The notes: generated from the sequence alone by a model not told the origin. A stretch of DNA of 64,000 nucleotides from Pedobacter sp. Leaf176 (GCF_001424305.1 NZ_LMPD01000001.1:1136853-1200852); one strand, 5' to 3'. Positions 52,181-61,892 are shown, numbered from the stretch's first letter. Made by a program: numbers and translations.

Positions 52181-52345
52181 ATTGAATTAGAGAATGTTGA
52201 CCTGCGATTTGCTTAACATTCACTCATTCTAAATTCACTCATTCAATATTAGATAATGATTAAATGAGAGATTGATTGAATTTGAGAATGATTGACCGGC
52301 GACTTGCTTAACATTCATCCATCAAAATTCACTCATTCAAAATTA
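52181..52345. repeat. Two-copy direct repeat before murE
   Basis: About 71 bases at 52181-52251 are repeated at 52275-52345, 94 bases on, with a few mismatches. Shared core pieces are TTGCTTAACATTCA and ATTCACTCATTCAA. The repeat interrupts the otherwise tight gene spacing between ftsI and murE. The inner CATTCACTCATTC units are themselves repetitive. Confidence 0.75.
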
Positions 52346-52351
52346 AATAAA

Positions 52352-53809
52352 ATGCAGTTACAGGAATTACTTTATGGCGTAACAATTAAGGAACTGGTTG
52401 GAAGAACAGACAGGGAAGTTAATGTCCTGACTTTTGATTCCCGTAAAGTTACCATTGATGCTGCATTCTTTGCTATTATAGGTACTGCGGCAGATGGTCA
52501 CCTTTTTATAAACCAAACGGTTGAGCAGGGTGCTAAAGTTATTATATGTGAAAACCTTCCCGAAATCGATAATTTTGATGTTACTTATGTAAAGGTTGAT
52601 AACTCTTCAGTAGCCCTGGGTATCATGGCGGGTAATTTTTATGGTAATCCTTCCAGAGAGCTTAAATTAGTTGGCATTACCGGAACTAATGGAAAAACGA
52701 CAATTGCAACCATCTTATTTAAGCTTTTTAAAGATTTAGGTTATAAGGCTGGTCTGCTGTCAACTGTTGAGAATTATATCAACGATGTTGTTGTTGCTGC
52801 AACCCATACCACACCGAATCCTATTGCTTTAAACGGATTGCTTCGCGAGATGGTCAATACCGGCTGCGATTACTGCTTCATGGAAGTGAGTTCTCATGCG
52901 GTTTCGCAACATAGAATAGAAGGGCTGACTTTTTCTGGTGCTGTATTTTCGAACCTGACACACGACCACCTTGATTTTCATAAAACCTTCGATAGCTATT
53001 TGAAAGCGAAGAAGGCTTTTTTCGATGGCCTGCCGAAATCGGCATTTGCACTAACCAATATTGATGATAAAAACGGCATGGTAATGCTGCAGAATACAAA
53101 GGCACACAAGAAAACGTATGCTTTAAAACAGCTTGCCGATTTCAAGGCGAAGATCGTAGAAAATCAGTTCAGTGGTCTGCATTTGGATATCGATAATGAA
53201 GATGTTTTTTTCAAGCTGGTTGGTTCTTTCAATGCTTACAATTTGCTTGCCGTATATGGTACTGCCATTCTGCTTGAGCAGGATAAGTTAAAGGTTTTAA
53301 CACTTTTAAGTCGTTTAACTGGCGCAGAAGGGCGCTTCGATTACATAACCTCGCCCGATAAAATCATCGGTATAGTAGATTATGCACATACGCCTGATGC
53401 AGTGCAGAATGTATTAAGTACCATTGCAAACATCCGGAAAGGAACGGAGCAGGTTATTACGGTAATTGGTTGTGGTGGCGACAGGGATAAAACCAAACGT
53501 CCGGTTATGGCTCAGGTAGCTTGCGATTGGAGCGATAAAGTAATACTGACATCTGATAACCCACGTACTGAGGACCCCCAGACCATTATCAATGAGATGG
53601 AAGCGGGTGTTTCGCCCACTAATAAACGTAAAACCTTATCCATTTTAGATAGAAAAGAAGCTATAAAAACGGCTTGCCACTTAGCAAAGAGCGGGGATAT
53701 TATTCTCGTAGCAGGAAAGGGTCATGAGAAATACCAGGAAATAAACGGGGTGCGTAATCACTTTGATGATAAAGAAATCTTACTTGAACAATTAAACCCT
53801 CGCAGCTAA
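52352..53809 (+). CDS. murE: UDP-MurNAc-tripeptide synthetase MurE
   Basis: From ATG 52352 the protein has 485 residues, the normal length; a start at 52292 would add 20 residues read from the repeat. Motifs are [14 protein letters not shown] at the N-terminal domain, the ATP loop [17 protein letters not shown] near 110-126, [22 protein letters not shown], and [13 protein letters not shown] and [15 protein letters not shown] near the C terminus. The DNPR motif indicates that meso-diaminopimelate is the added residue. It acts in the cytoplasm on UDP-MurNAc-L-Ala-D-Glu. Its stop overlaps the mraY start (TAATG). No murF follows, as expected in this phylum. Confidence 0.97.
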   Translation: MQLQELLYGVTIKELVGRTDREVNVLTFDSRKVTIDAAFFAIIGTAADGHLFINQTVEQGAKVIICENLPEIDNFDVTYVKVDNSSVALGIMAGNFYGNPSRELKLVGITGTNGKTTIATILFKLFKDLGYKAGLLSTVENYINDVVVAATHTTPNPIALNGLLREMVNTGCDYCFMEVSSHAVSQHRIEGLTFSGAVFSNLTHDHLDFHKTFDSYLKAKKAFFDGLPKSAFALTNIDDKNGMVMLQNTKAHKKTYALKQLADFKAKIVENQFSGLHLDIDNEDVFFKLVGSFNAYNLLAVYGTAILLEQDKLKVLTLLSRLTGAEGRFDYITSPDKIIGIVDYAHTPDAVQNVLSTIANIRKGTEQVITVIGCGGDRDKTKRPVMAQVACDWSDKVILTSDNPRTEDPQTIINEMEAGVSPTNKRKTLSILDRKEAIKTACHLAKSGDIILVAGKGHEKYQEINGVRNHFDDKEILLEQLNPRS

Positions 53810-55056
53810 TGTTATATTTATTATTCGAATACCTGCATAAGCATTACGACATACCTGGATTAAGGTTGTTCCAGTACATCACTTTCCGGGCTTCCGTTTC
53901 AATAATTTTATCACTGATTATCACGACGGTATATGGTCGCCGTCTGATAGATTACCTGCATAAAAAACAGGTTGGGGAAACAGTAAGAAATTTGGGTCTT
54001 GAAGGTCAGATGCAAAAACAAGGTACGCCAACAATGGGTGGAATCATTATTTTGCTGGGTATTTTAATCCCGACACTTCTTTTTGCAAACATTACAAATG
54101 TTTATGTAATCCTGATGATTGTGACCACGATCTGGATGGGCGCTATCGGTTTTCTTGACGATTATATTAAAGTCTTTAAAAAGAACAAGGAAGGTTTGGC
54201 CGGCCGCTTTAAAATTGTTGGTCAGGTAGGCCTTGGATTGATTGTTGGCTGGACAATGTATTATAACCCAAATATCGTGGTCCGCCAAACCGTTCCGGAT
54301 GATGTAAAAAATACATCATCGGTGCCTATGGTGCTGCGGCAGAAAGGTGAAACATTCTATTATACACAGGATGTAAAATCCACAAAAACCAATATACCGT
54401 TTTACAAAAATAACGAATTTGACTACGCTAAAGTGCTTAAGTTTTTAGGAACCGGTTATGAGAAGTATGCATTTCTAGTGTTTCTTGCCTTTACTGTATT
54501 CATTATTACTGCCGTTTCAAATGGTGCAAACATTACAGATGGAATCGATGGCTTGGCTACGGGAACGTCTGCAGTTATTGGAACAACGCTTGGAATTTTA
54601 GCTTACGTATCCGGTAACGTTGGTTTTGCAGATTACCTGAACATCATGTACATCCCGAATTCCGGCGAGCTGATGATTTTTGCAGGGGCATTCGTCGGCG
54701 CCTGTGTCGGTTTTTTGTGGTACAACTCTTATCCCGCTCAGGTTTTTATGGGCGACACGGGCAGTTTAGCCATCGGTGGAATCATTGCGTCATTCGCAAT
54801 TATGATTCGAAAAGAATTATTGATTCCGATTCTATGTGGTATTTTCTTAATCGAACTGGTTTCGGTGATTATGCAGGTATCGTACTTTAAATACAGCAAA
54901 AAACGATTTGGAGAAGGCAGAAGAATTTTACTCATGGCGCCCTTACATCACCATTACCAGAAGAAGGGCTACCATGAAGCAAAAATTGTAACCCGTTTCT
55001 GGATTATAGGAATCATGCTGGCCATTATGACCATTGTAACATTGAAATTAAGGTAG
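53809..55056 (+). CDS. mraY: Phospho-MurNAc-pentapeptide transferase MraY
   Basis: A 415-residue membrane enzyme with about ten helices. [42 protein letters not shown] (Asp-Asp metal site), [12 protein letters not shown] and [18 protein letters not shown] are the family motifs, and [18 protein letters not shown] is the HHH loop near the C terminus. The chain is longer than E. coli MraY because of a loop near 165-205 ([17 protein letters not shown]), usual in Bacteroidota. It makes lipid I from UDP-MurNAc-pentapeptide and undecaprenyl phosphate. It begins at the TAATG junction with murE. Confidence 0.97.
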   Translation: MLYLLFEYLHKHYDIPGLRLFQYITFRASVSIILSLIITTVYGRRLIDYLHKKQVGETVRNLGLEGQMQKQGTPTMGGIIILLGILIPTLLFANITNVYVILMIVTTIWMGAIGFLDDYIKVFKKNKEGLAGRFKIVGQVGLGLIVGWTMYYNPNIVVRQTVPDDVKNTSSVPMVLRQKGETFYYTQDVKSTKTNIPFYKNNEFDYAKVLKFLGTGYEKYAFLVFLAFTVFIITAVSNGANITDGIDGLATGTSAVIGTTLGILAYVSGNVGFADYLNIMYIPNSGELMIFAGAFVGACVGFLWYNSYPAQVFMGDTGSLAIGGIIASFAIMIRKELLIPILCGIFLIELVSVIMQVSYFKYSKKRFGEGRRILLMAPLHHHYQKKGYHEAKIVTRFWIIGIMLAIMTIVTLKLR

Positions 55057-55143
55057 TTGAGAACAAAGAGTAAGGATTGAAGAACAAAGACTACAGCTTA
55101 AGTTAGAAAGACTAAGGTGCCTTAGATGGTAAAAAGATAAATA

Positions 55144-56532
55144 ATGAATACAAATCAAAATACAACAAGCAATACGCAGTCAGCAATGGCCGTGCGAAGC
55201 CGTGTTGTAATTTTGGGTGCCGGTGAAAGTGGTGTTGGTGCTGCAAAACTTGCTAAACAGAAAGGTTTCGATGTTTTCGTTTCTGATTTCGGTACGATAA
55301 CGGATAAGTATAAAAAGGCTCTTGAGGAGCTGGCTATTCCCTTTGAGTCAGGTCTACATACTGAAGAATTAATTCTAAATGCTTCAGAGGTAATAAAAAG
55401 CCCGGGAATCCCGCCCTATGCGCCAATAATTACAAAGTTGCGATCAAAAGGCATTTCTGTAGTCTCGGAGATAGAGTTTGCCAAAAGGTACACCACTGCG
55501 AAAACCATTTGCATAACGGGTTCAAATGGTAAATCAACAACCAGCTTGCTTACTTACCACATTTTAAAAAATGCGGGTTTAAACGTCGGGCTTGCCGGTA
55601 ATATTGGAAAAAGTTTCGCTGCACAGGTTGCTGGGGAAACTTTCGATTGGTATGTACTTGAAATCTCAAGTTTTATGCTGGATGATATGTTTGATTTCAA
55701 GGCAGATATCTCGGTATTACTGAATATTACACCTGATCATTTGGACAGGTACGATTATAAACTTGAAAATTATGCTGCATCTAAAATGCGCATCATTCGA
55801 AATCAGACAGCAGAAGATGTATTTATCTACTCTGCTGATGATGAAGAAACTTTAAAAGCAATGGAGCATATAAAGCTTCAGGCAAAAACATATCCTTTTT
55901 CAATCCTTAAGAAAGTTGAAACAGGTGCTTATTTAGAAAATAATACAATACACATCCTTACTGATCCAAATAAAGAACTAACCATGTCTATTTCAGAATT
56001 AGCCTTACAGGGCAAGCACAACATTTACAACTCTATGGCTTCAGGTATCGTCGCGAAGGTTCTGGAGTTAAGAAATGAGACCATTCGTGAAAGTATGGGC
56101 AATTTCAAAAATATTGAGCACAGGCTGGAGCATGTGGCAAAAATTTCTGGGATAGATTTTATAAACGACAGCAAAGCGACCAACGTTAATTCAACCTGGT
56201 ACGCATTGGAAAGCATGACGACCGATGTTGTTCTGATTATGGGTGGAGTAGATAAAGGTAACGACTACAATATGCTTAAGGATTTGGTTAAGAGTAAAGT
56301 TAAAGCAATTGTTTGTTTGGGAAAGGATAACAAGCGTATTCATGATGCGTTCGAGGATGATGTTGAAGTAATTGTAAATACATTCTCGGCAGAGGAGGCA
56401 ACACAAATTGCTTTTCATCTGGCTAAACGAGGGGATGCTGTTTTACTTTCCCCGGCCTGCGCAAGTTTCGATTTGTTTAAAAATTATGAAGACCGCGGCA
56501 ATCAGTTTAAAGCGGCAGTAAAAGAATTATAG
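55144..56532 (+). CDS. murD: UDP-MurNAc-L-alanine:D-glutamate ligase MurD
   Basis: A 462-residue Mur ligase. An N-terminal Rossmann motif RVVILGAGESGVGAAKLA, the ATP loop ICITGSNGKSTTSLLTYH near 120-137, LEISSFMLDDM, HRLEHVAKISGIDFINDSKATN and LIMGGVDKGNDYNML, ending SPACASFDLFKNYEDRGNQFKAAVKEL, are diagnostic of MurD. The first ATG gives a Ser/Thr/Asn/Gln-rich lead of 14 residues; the ATG at 55186 could also be the start. It adds D-Glu to UDP-MurNAc-L-Ala in the cytoplasm. An 87-base purine-rich spacer precedes it. Confidence 0.97.
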   Translation: MNTNQNTTSNTQSAMAVRSRVVILGAGESGVGAAKLAKQKGFDVFVSDFGTITDKYKKALEELAIPFESGLHTEELILNASEVIKSPGIPPYAPIITKLRSKGISVVSEIEFAKRYTTAKTICITGSNGKSTTSLLTYHILKNAGLNVGLAGNIGKSFAAQVAGETFDWYVLEISSFMLDDMFDFKADISVLLNITPDHLDRYDYKLENYAASKMRIIRNQTAEDVFIYSADDEETLKAMEHIKLQAKTYPFSILKKVETGAYLENNTIHILTDPNKELTMSISELALQGKHNIYNSMASGIVAKVLELRNETIRESMGNFKNIEHRLEHVAKISGIDFINDSKATNVNSTWYALESMTTDVVLIMGGVDKGNDYNMLKDLVKSKVKAIVCLGKDNKRIHDAFEDDVEVIVNTFSAEEATQIAFHLAKRGDAVLLSPACASFDLFKNYEDRGNQFKAAVKEL

Positions 56533-56546
56533 AAGGAGGTTAAGCA

Positions 56547-57740
56547 ATGTTTCAAGCTCTACTTAATAAAACAAAAGGCGATAGGTGGATATGGTTAATC
56601 ATTATCATGTTGTCCCTGATTTCAATTTTGGCCGTTTATAGCGCAACTGGTGCTTACGCTTACAGAAAGAATCAGTCTGTGGAAAAAGTTTTATTATATA
56701 AGCACCTGATATTTGTCTTATTGGGTATTGGTATGATTTATATATCCCACCTGCTCGATTACCGGTATTACGCTGGAATCTCGAAAATTCTAATGATAGT
56801 GACGATTCCATTATTGCTTTATACCTTGGTTTTTGGTGCAAATGTAAATGATGCGTCCCGCTGGGTAAAAATTCCCGTTATCGGCTTAACGTTTCAGACA
56901 TCGGATTTAGCAAAACTTGCGTTGATCACCTTTTTAGCTAGAATGTTGACTAAAAAGCAGGAAAATATTAAGGATGTAAAAGAGTCTTTTATTCCGATAA
57001 TGGGTTCTGTTTGTGTGGTATTTGTATTGATAGCACTGGCAAACTTATCAACTGCGTTAATGCTTTTCGGAGTTAGCATCTTACTTTTAATTATAGGTCG
57101 TATCAGCATTAAGCAAATTTCACTGGTTTGTGTTGGTGGGGCAATATTATTAATGTTTGTTGTTTTCTTAGGTCCTAGGAGAGCAACTTATGCATCCAGG
57201 ATTAAGTCTTTTCTTCATCCGGAGATGCAACATTCAGACAAGACTTTCCAGGCAGACCAGGCAAAAATCGCTTTGGCTACTGGTGGTGTTTTCGGTAAAG
57301 GACCAGGTAATAGTACACAACGCAATTTCCTTCCGCATCCTTATTCGGATTTTATTTTCGCCATTATTATTGAAGAATGGGGAACGTTAGGGGGAATGGT
57401 GATTATGATGCTTTACCTGGTGCTTTTATACCGATGCATAAAAATTGTGACCAAAGCACCTAAGGCATTTGGTGCTTTACTGGCTGCCGGCTTAAGTTTC
57501 AGTTTAACCATACAGGCTTTTGCGAACATGGCCGTGGCCGTAGGATTAGGTCCGGTAACCGGCGTACCGCTTCCATTGGTAAGTATGGGTGGAACGTCAA
57601 TGATTTTTACAAGTGTGGCTTTTGGTATTATTTTAAGTGTGAGCCGTGATGTGGAAGAAAACGTAGCTGGTAAAACAGCTGCAGATAAAACAAAGGCGAA
57701 TAATAAAGTTATTGTAGGTGAGCTTCCTGCGTTTGGATAG
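56547..57740 (+). CDS. ftsW: Lipid II polymerase FtsW (SEDS family)
   Basis: A 397-residue SEDS protein with about ten helices. WIWLIIIMLSLISILAVYSATGAYAY opens it. VNDASRWVKIPVIGLTFQTSDLAKLALITFLA, FLHPEMQHSDKTFQADQAKIALATGGVFGKGPGNSTQRNFLPHPYSDFIFAIIIEEWG and GVPLPLVSMGGTSMIFT are the conserved FtsW/RodA loops. It polymerises lipid II for septal wall with FtsI. A strong GAAGGAGG ribosome-binding site lies 7 bases upstream of the ATG, unusual for this phylum. A long repeat-rich gap follows. Confidence 0.97.
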   Translation: MFQALLNKTKGDRWIWLIIIMLSLISILAVYSATGAYAYRKNQSVEKVLLYKHLIFVLLGIGMIYISHLLDYRYYAGISKILMIVTIPLLLYTLVFGANVNDASRWVKIPVIGLTFQTSDLAKLALITFLARMLTKKQENIKDVKESFIPIMGSVCVVFVLIALANLSTALMLFGVSILLLIIGRISIKQISLVCVGGAILLMFVVFLGPRRATYASRIKSFLHPEMQHSDKTFQADQAKIALATGGVFGKGPGNSTQRNFLPHPYSDFIFAIIIEEWGTLGGMVIMMLYLVLLYRCIKIVTKAPKAFGALLAAGLSFSLTIQAFANMAVAVGLGPVTGVPLPLVSMGGTSMIFTSVAFGIILSVSRDVEENVAGKTAADKTKANNKVIVGELPAFG

Positions 57741-57750
57741 TGAAAAGATT

Positions 57751-58020
57751 TAACCACAGAGTACACAGAGAGAAGGCACAAAGGAACACAGAGCTGTAAA
57801 TTAGGTGTAGGAATATGTAATAAAACCTCGATTTGCTCTGTGAAAACTCGGTGGTAAAAAGTAAAATGCATAGCGTGCTTTGAAATAAGCTAAGCGCTCT
57901 TTGCGGTAAAATAAAAAACTTTGTGTGCTCTGTGAAAGCTCGGTGCGCTTTGTGGTAGAAAATAGAACAATAGATTAGCGTGCTTTGCGATAAACTTAGC
58001 GCCCTTTGCGGTTAAAATAA
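57751..58020. repeat. Intergenic repeat block between ftsW and murG
   Basis: This gap is made of degenerate repeats. AGCGTGCTTTG followed by a TTTGCGGT tail occurs at 57872-57914 and again at 57977-58020. GCTCTGTGAAA with a CTCGGTG tail occurs at 57835-57854 and 57927-57946. An inverted, related unit AACCACAGAGTACACAGAG starts at 57752. Such ACCACAGAG/CTCTGTGGT units are known to me from other genomes as short dispersed intergenic repeats. No reading frame is plausible here. Confidence 0.8.
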
Positions 58021-58032
58021 TAATTAATTAAA

Positions 58033-59145
58033 ATGAATAATTCCCCAAAAATTATCATATCAGGAGGTGGCACAGGCGGGCACATATTTCCCGCCGTTGC
58101 CATTGCCAATGCATTAAAACGCATGGTGCCAGCCTGTGAAATATTATTTGTGGGCGCTACTGGCCGTATGGAAATGGAAAAAGTTCCTGCTGCCGGATAT
58201 AGAATAGTTGGTTTAAACATTAGTGGGATTCAGCGGGGCTCTATTATGAAAAATCTTGCCTTGCCATTTAAGGTTTTAGGAAGTGTTCGGACCGCACTGC
58301 AGTTAATCAAGGATTTTAAGCCAGATGCCGTTGTCGGTGTTGGTGGTTATGCATCAGGTCCGCTGTTATACGCGGCATCATTAAAGGGAATTCCGTACCT
58401 GATTCAGGAACAGAATTCTTACGCGGGTGTAACGAATAAATGGCTTGGAAAGAAGGCTTCGAAAATTTGTGTAGCCTTTGATGACATGGATCAATTTTTT
58501 CCACCTGAAAAGATTCTTAAAACAGGCAATCCTGTGCGCCAGGATGTGGTTGATATTAAAGGCAAACATTATTCAGGAGCAGAGCTTTTAAAGCTCGATC
58601 CGCTGAAGAAAACAATATTAGTTACCGGTGGTAGTTTAGGTGCCGGAACATTGAATAAAAGCATTGAAAAGCATTTGCCTGAAATTTTGGAACAGGATGT
58701 TCAGGTCATCTGGCAAACAGGAAAATTTTATTTTAAAGGTATTATCGAAAGGTTAGGGCTTGATTACCATCCGAATGTTCGCATCCTGGAATTTTTAAAC
58801 AGGATGGATTTGGCTTATGCCGCTGCTGATGTAATTATTAGCAGGGCAGGTGCGGGAACTATTGCAGAACTTTGTTTGATTAAAAAGCCGGTTATACTGG
58901 TGCCTTCGCCAAATGTAGCGGAAGATCATCAGACCAAAAATGCACTGGCACTTGTAAAAAATAATGCAGCAGTATTAATAAATGACAGGTCTGCGGAAGA
59001 TACTTTGGTAAATGAAGCATTGAGCCTTTTAAATGATAAAGTTCGTAGTGCAGCGCTTTCCGAAAATATCGAAAAGATGGCCTTGCCTAAGGCAGATGAA
59101 ATTATTGCAAATGAAGTGTTAAAACTAGTAAGGCTGAAAGATTAA
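58033..59145 (+). CDS. murG: UDP-GlcNAc:lipid I N-acetylglucosaminyltransferase MurG
   Basis: A 370-residue peripheral GT28 enzyme. KIIISGGGTGGHIFPAVAIANAL holds the first glycine loop, GVGGYASGPLLYAASLKGIPYLIQEQNSYAGVTNKWL the second region, ILVTGGSLGAGTLNKSI the third, and ISRAGAGTIAELCLIKKPVILVPSPNVAEDHQTKNA the UDP-binding C-terminal motif. It converts lipid I to lipid II at the cytoplasmic face of the membrane. Length is normal. It is separated from ftsW by a repeat block and from murC by a spacer that contains a hairpin. Confidence 0.97.
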   Translation: MNNSPKIIISGGGTGGHIFPAVAIANALKRMVPACEILFVGATGRMEMEKVPAAGYRIVGLNISGIQRGSIMKNLALPFKVLGSVRTALQLIKDFKPDAVVGVGGYASGPLLYAASLKGIPYLIQEQNSYAGVTNKWLGKKASKICVAFDDMDQFFPPEKILKTGNPVRQDVVDIKGKHYSGAELLKLDPLKKTILVTGGSLGAGTLNKSIEKHLPEILEQDVQVIWQTGKFYFKGIIERLGLDYHPNVRILEFLNRMDLAYAAADVIISRAGAGTIAELCLIKKPVILVPSPNVAEDHQTKNALALVKNNAAVLINDRSAEDTLVNEALSLLNDKVRSAALSENIEKMALPKADEIIANEVLKLVRLKD

Positions 59146-59165
59146 AGCAGAAAGACCGAAGCAAA

Positions 59166-59203
59166 ATCAACGCCACGTCGTTGCGAGGTCAGGTGCAATC
59201 TTA
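59166..59203 (+). repeat. Degenerate dispersed-repeat fragment
   Basis: The stretch containing CGTCGTTGCGAGGTC and GCAATCTTAAAGCGAT resembles the widely dispersed CGTCATTGCGAGG...AAGCAATCT intergenic repeat of several bacterial genomes, here degenerate. It is in the murG-murC gap. Only sequence resemblance from memory supports this. Confidence 0.4.
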
Positions 59204-59281
59204 AAGCGATAGAAATAAAATTAATTGAACGATTGAAAGGAGGCCTTGAGCTTTCGACTTAAACCGGTGGATAGGAAAAGC

Positions 59282-59314
59282 TTTAAGCTTTATCCTCTCT
59301 CCCTTAAGCTTAAA
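59282..59314 (+). promoter_or_regulatory. Inverted repeat just before murC
   Basis: A perfect 9-base inverted repeat, TTTAAGCTT at 59282-59290 and AAGCTTAAA at 59306-59314, with a 15-base loop, ends 3 bases before the murC ATG. It could hide or expose the start region of the mRNA. It may also be an accident of AT-rich sequence. Confidence 0.4.
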
Positions 59315-59317
59315 AAA

Positions 59318-60673
59318 ATGGAATTAAGTAAAATAAACAGGGTGTATTTTGTTGGTATCGGTGGTATCGGTATGAGCGCTATTGCCCGTTATTTTGCTAA
59401 ACGAGGTCAGGTGGTATGTGGTTACGATAAAACGAAAACCATATTGACTGAAGCTTTGGAGCGGGAAGGTATTTTAATTTCTTATCTGGATGAAACGTCA
59501 GCCTTACCTGGTACTTTCTTGGATAATGATGAAGATACCCTGGTTGTTTACACCCCGGCCATTCCGAAGGATTCAAAAATCCTGAATCATTTCAAAGATA
59601 AAGGCTTCAGTTTAAAGAAACGTTCTGAGGTTTTAGGGATTATCAGCAAAGGTATGTTTTGCATTGCCGTTGCCGGAACCCACGGCAAAACGACAACATC
59701 CTCTATCGTCGCGCACATTTTAAAAGATACAGGTTACGATTGCACAGCCTTTTTAGGAGGCATCACCAGCAACTACAATAGCAATGTTTTATTTGGTGAA
59801 AATAATGTCGTGGTTGTCGAGGCCGATGAGTACGACAGGTCATTCCTGACTTTGCATCCTGATGTAGCAGTGATCACCTCGATGGATGCAGACCACCTGG
59901 ATATCTATGGAGATAAAAGCCAGCTTGAAGAATCATTTCAGCTTTTTGCAGGTCAGCTAAAATCCGGAGGCCAGATGTATGTTCACGAAGGGTTGCCAAT
60001 AGCAGACAGTAGCAGCTATGCGGCAAGTGCAACGGCCGATGCCAGGGCAGAGAACTTGAAAGTAGAAGGTTCAAAATTTGTTTTTGATTACCTGGACAGC
60101 AAAATCAGCATCAAAAATTTAAGCCTGATGTTGCCAGGCAGGCATAATGTGGAAAATACAACGGTTGCCATTGCTATTGCGTTACAATTGGGTATTGAGC
60201 CTGAAAAGATTAAACAGGCGGTGGCCAGTTTCAAAGGTGTAAAGCGTCGTTTTGAATACATCGTAAATAACGACAGCCAGATTTATATTGACGATTACGC
60301 GCACCATCCGGAGGAATTGAAAGCCTGTTTTGATGCAGTAAGACAATTGTATCCGGATAAGAAATTAACGGTGGTTTTTCAGCCGCATTTATTCAGTCGG
60401 ACCAGGGATTTTGCAGATGATTTTGCGAAAGTGTTAAGTACAGCTGATGAATTGTTGTTGCTGGACATTTACCCTGCGAGAGAATTGCCTATTGAAGGTA
60501 TAAATTCGCAGTATTTGCTCGAAAAAATAAAATTGGCCGATAAGCAAATATGTAGTAAAGATTTTGTAATTCAGTACGTGAAGCAAACCACACCTGAGCT
60601 ACTGTTAACAGTTGGCGCAGGTGATATCGATACTTTAATTGAACCATTAAAAAATACATTAAACAATGCTTAA
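59318..60673 (+). CDS. murC: UDP-N-acetylmuramate:L-alanine ligase MurC
   Basis: From ATG 59318 the protein has 451 residues. The N terminus VYFVGIGGIGMSAIARYFA is the standard MurC Rossmann loop. IAVAGTHGKTTTSSIVAHIL is the ATP site near 115, EADEYDRSFLTLHPDVAVITSMDADHLDIYG and GVKRRFEYI, DDYAHHPEELKA and FQPHLFSRTRDF follow. A TTG at 59246 with AAAGGAGG upstream opens a longer frame, but its lead has no MurC homology. It joins L-alanine to UDP-MurNAc in the cytoplasm. It overlaps ftsQ by 8 bases. Confidence 0.97.
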   Translation: MELSKINRVYFVGIGGIGMSAIARYFAKRGQVVCGYDKTKTILTEALEREGILISYLDETSALPGTFLDNDEDTLVVYTPAIPKDSKILNHFKDKGFSLKKRSEVLGIISKGMFCIAVAGTHGKTTTSSIVAHILKDTGYDCTAFLGGITSNYNSNVLFGENNVVVVEADEYDRSFLTLHPDVAVITSMDADHLDIYGDKSQLEESFQLFAGQLKSGGQMYVHEGLPIADSSSYAASATADARAENLKVEGSKFVFDYLDSKISIKNLSLMLPGRHNVENTTVAIAIALQLGIEPEKIKQAVASFKGVKRRFEYIVNNDSQIYIDDYAHHPEELKACFDAVRQLYPDKKLTVVFQPHLFSRTRDFADDFAKVLSTADELLLLDIYPARELPIEGINSQYLLEKIKLADKQICSKDFVIQYVKQTTPELLLTVGAGDIDTLIEPLKNTLNNA

Positions 60674-61892
60674 GAAGGTAAACTGGAGCGCGATTTTCAC
60701 CGGTTTTGCTTGGCTAATCAGTCTTGCAGGCGTTGTGGTGCTCCTAAGTTTCATTAATGCAAAAAAGCAGGGCGTTAAATGTACAGAAGTAAAAATTCTA
60801 ATTCCCGGAGCCGACAATTTCATAGAAAGAGAAGAGGTTGATGAGATTTTACGTGAGGATCAGGGTGTGCTGGTTGGAAGATACCTGGAACAAATCAACA
60901 TCCATCAAATTGAACAAAAGTTACGGTCGAATCCTTATATCGGCTTTGCGAAAGTTTATGCTGATATGGATGGCGTACTCCGGATTGAAATAGAACAGCG
61001 TCAACCCATCCTGAGAGTTTTGAATACTATCGGACAGGATTTCTACATAGATAATAATGGATTGAAAATGCCGATTTCTCCAAACTTTACCGCAAATGTT
61101 CTTGTTGCTACAGGAAATATTCATGAAGTTTTTGGAATACGCATCGATACCTTGCGAACACAACTGGCTCGCGACCTCTATAAAACGGCACAATATATTA
61201 AAAGAGATACGCTGTGGGATAATCAAATTGAACAGATAGTTGTTGGTGGCAATAACGATATTGAATTGATCCCCAGGGTAGGCAACCAAAGAATCATCCT
61301 TGGGAGTGCCGATTCACTGGACAAGAAAATGAAAAACCTACTGGTGTTTTATAAGAAAGCTATGCCGCAAGTAGGATGGGATACTTATAGAACAATTAAC
61401 ATAAAATACACGAATCAGATTGTTTGCGAAAAACGCGATTCATCATTAATCGCTGCAAATCGTAAAGTACTTTCAAGTGCAGATAGCATTAACATTACCA
61501 GAAAAGTTTCTGATTCACTCATCCGGAATTCTATTGAAGATGCAATACAAAGTGATGGAATAACCGATGATAAAGAACCTGATAAGAAAGAAGAGAAGCC
61601 TATCGCAGTCGTAAAACCGAAGCCTGTAACCGCGCCAAGAGTTAATCCAAAAGCAGTAGCGCCAAAAGCTGAAGTGAAAAAAGAAAAACCTAAAACCGAA
61701 AGCTCAAAGCCGGCCGTAAAGAAGGAAGAACTGAAAGCGGCGGCGAAAAAGCCTGAACTTAAAAAGGAAAAAGCCAAAATTGCAGAGCAAAAACCGGAAG
61801 TCAAGAAATCTCTGTCTTTTGCTGAGAAAATGGCAAAACAAAAAGCGGAGGCTAAGCAAAAAACAGCAGCAACAGAAAAGAAGAATAAATAA
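60666..61892 (+). CDS. ftsQ: FtsQ-like divisome protein with long Lys/Ala/Pro-rich tail
   Basis: A 408-residue bitopic protein. One helix at about 10-30 anchors it. Residues about 37-110 fit a POTRA-like fold (VKILIPGADNFIEREEVDEIL, IEQKLRSNPYIGFAKVYADMDGVLRIEIEQRQPILRVL), and the FtsQ beta domain continues to about 260 (MPISPNFTANVLVATGNI, RVGNQRIILGSADSLDKKMKNLL). The last about 107 residues (302-408) are almost only Lys, Glu, Ala, Pro and Val, predicted disordered and periplasmic. Typical FtsQ ends near 280. It is the divisome scaffold between murC and ftsA. Confidence 0.9.
   Translation: MLKKVNWSAIFTGFAWLISLAGVVVLLSFINAKKQGVKCTEVKILIPGADNFIEREEVDEILREDQGVLVGRYLEQINIHQIEQKLRSNPYIGFAKVYADMDGVLRIEIEQRQPILRVLNTIGQDFYIDNNGLKMPISPNFTANVLVATGNIHEVFGIRIDTLRTQLARDLYKTAQYIKRDTLWDNQIEQIVVGGNNDIELIPRVGNQRIILGSADSLDKKMKNLLVFYKKAMPQVGWDTYRTINIKYTNQIVCEKRDSSLIAANRKVLSSADSINITRKVSDSLIRNSIEDAIQSDGITDDKEPDKKEEKPIAVVKPKPVTAPRVNPKAVAPKAEVKKEKPKTESSKPAVKKEELKAAAKKPELKKEKAKIAEQKPEVKKSLSFAEKMAKQKAEAKQKTAATEKKNK

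Noticed and set aside
59246..59317. TTG start with AAAGGAGG for murC
   Set aside because: The spacing is only 2 bases and the lead peptide is not MurC-like; the family N terminus begins right after ATG 59318.
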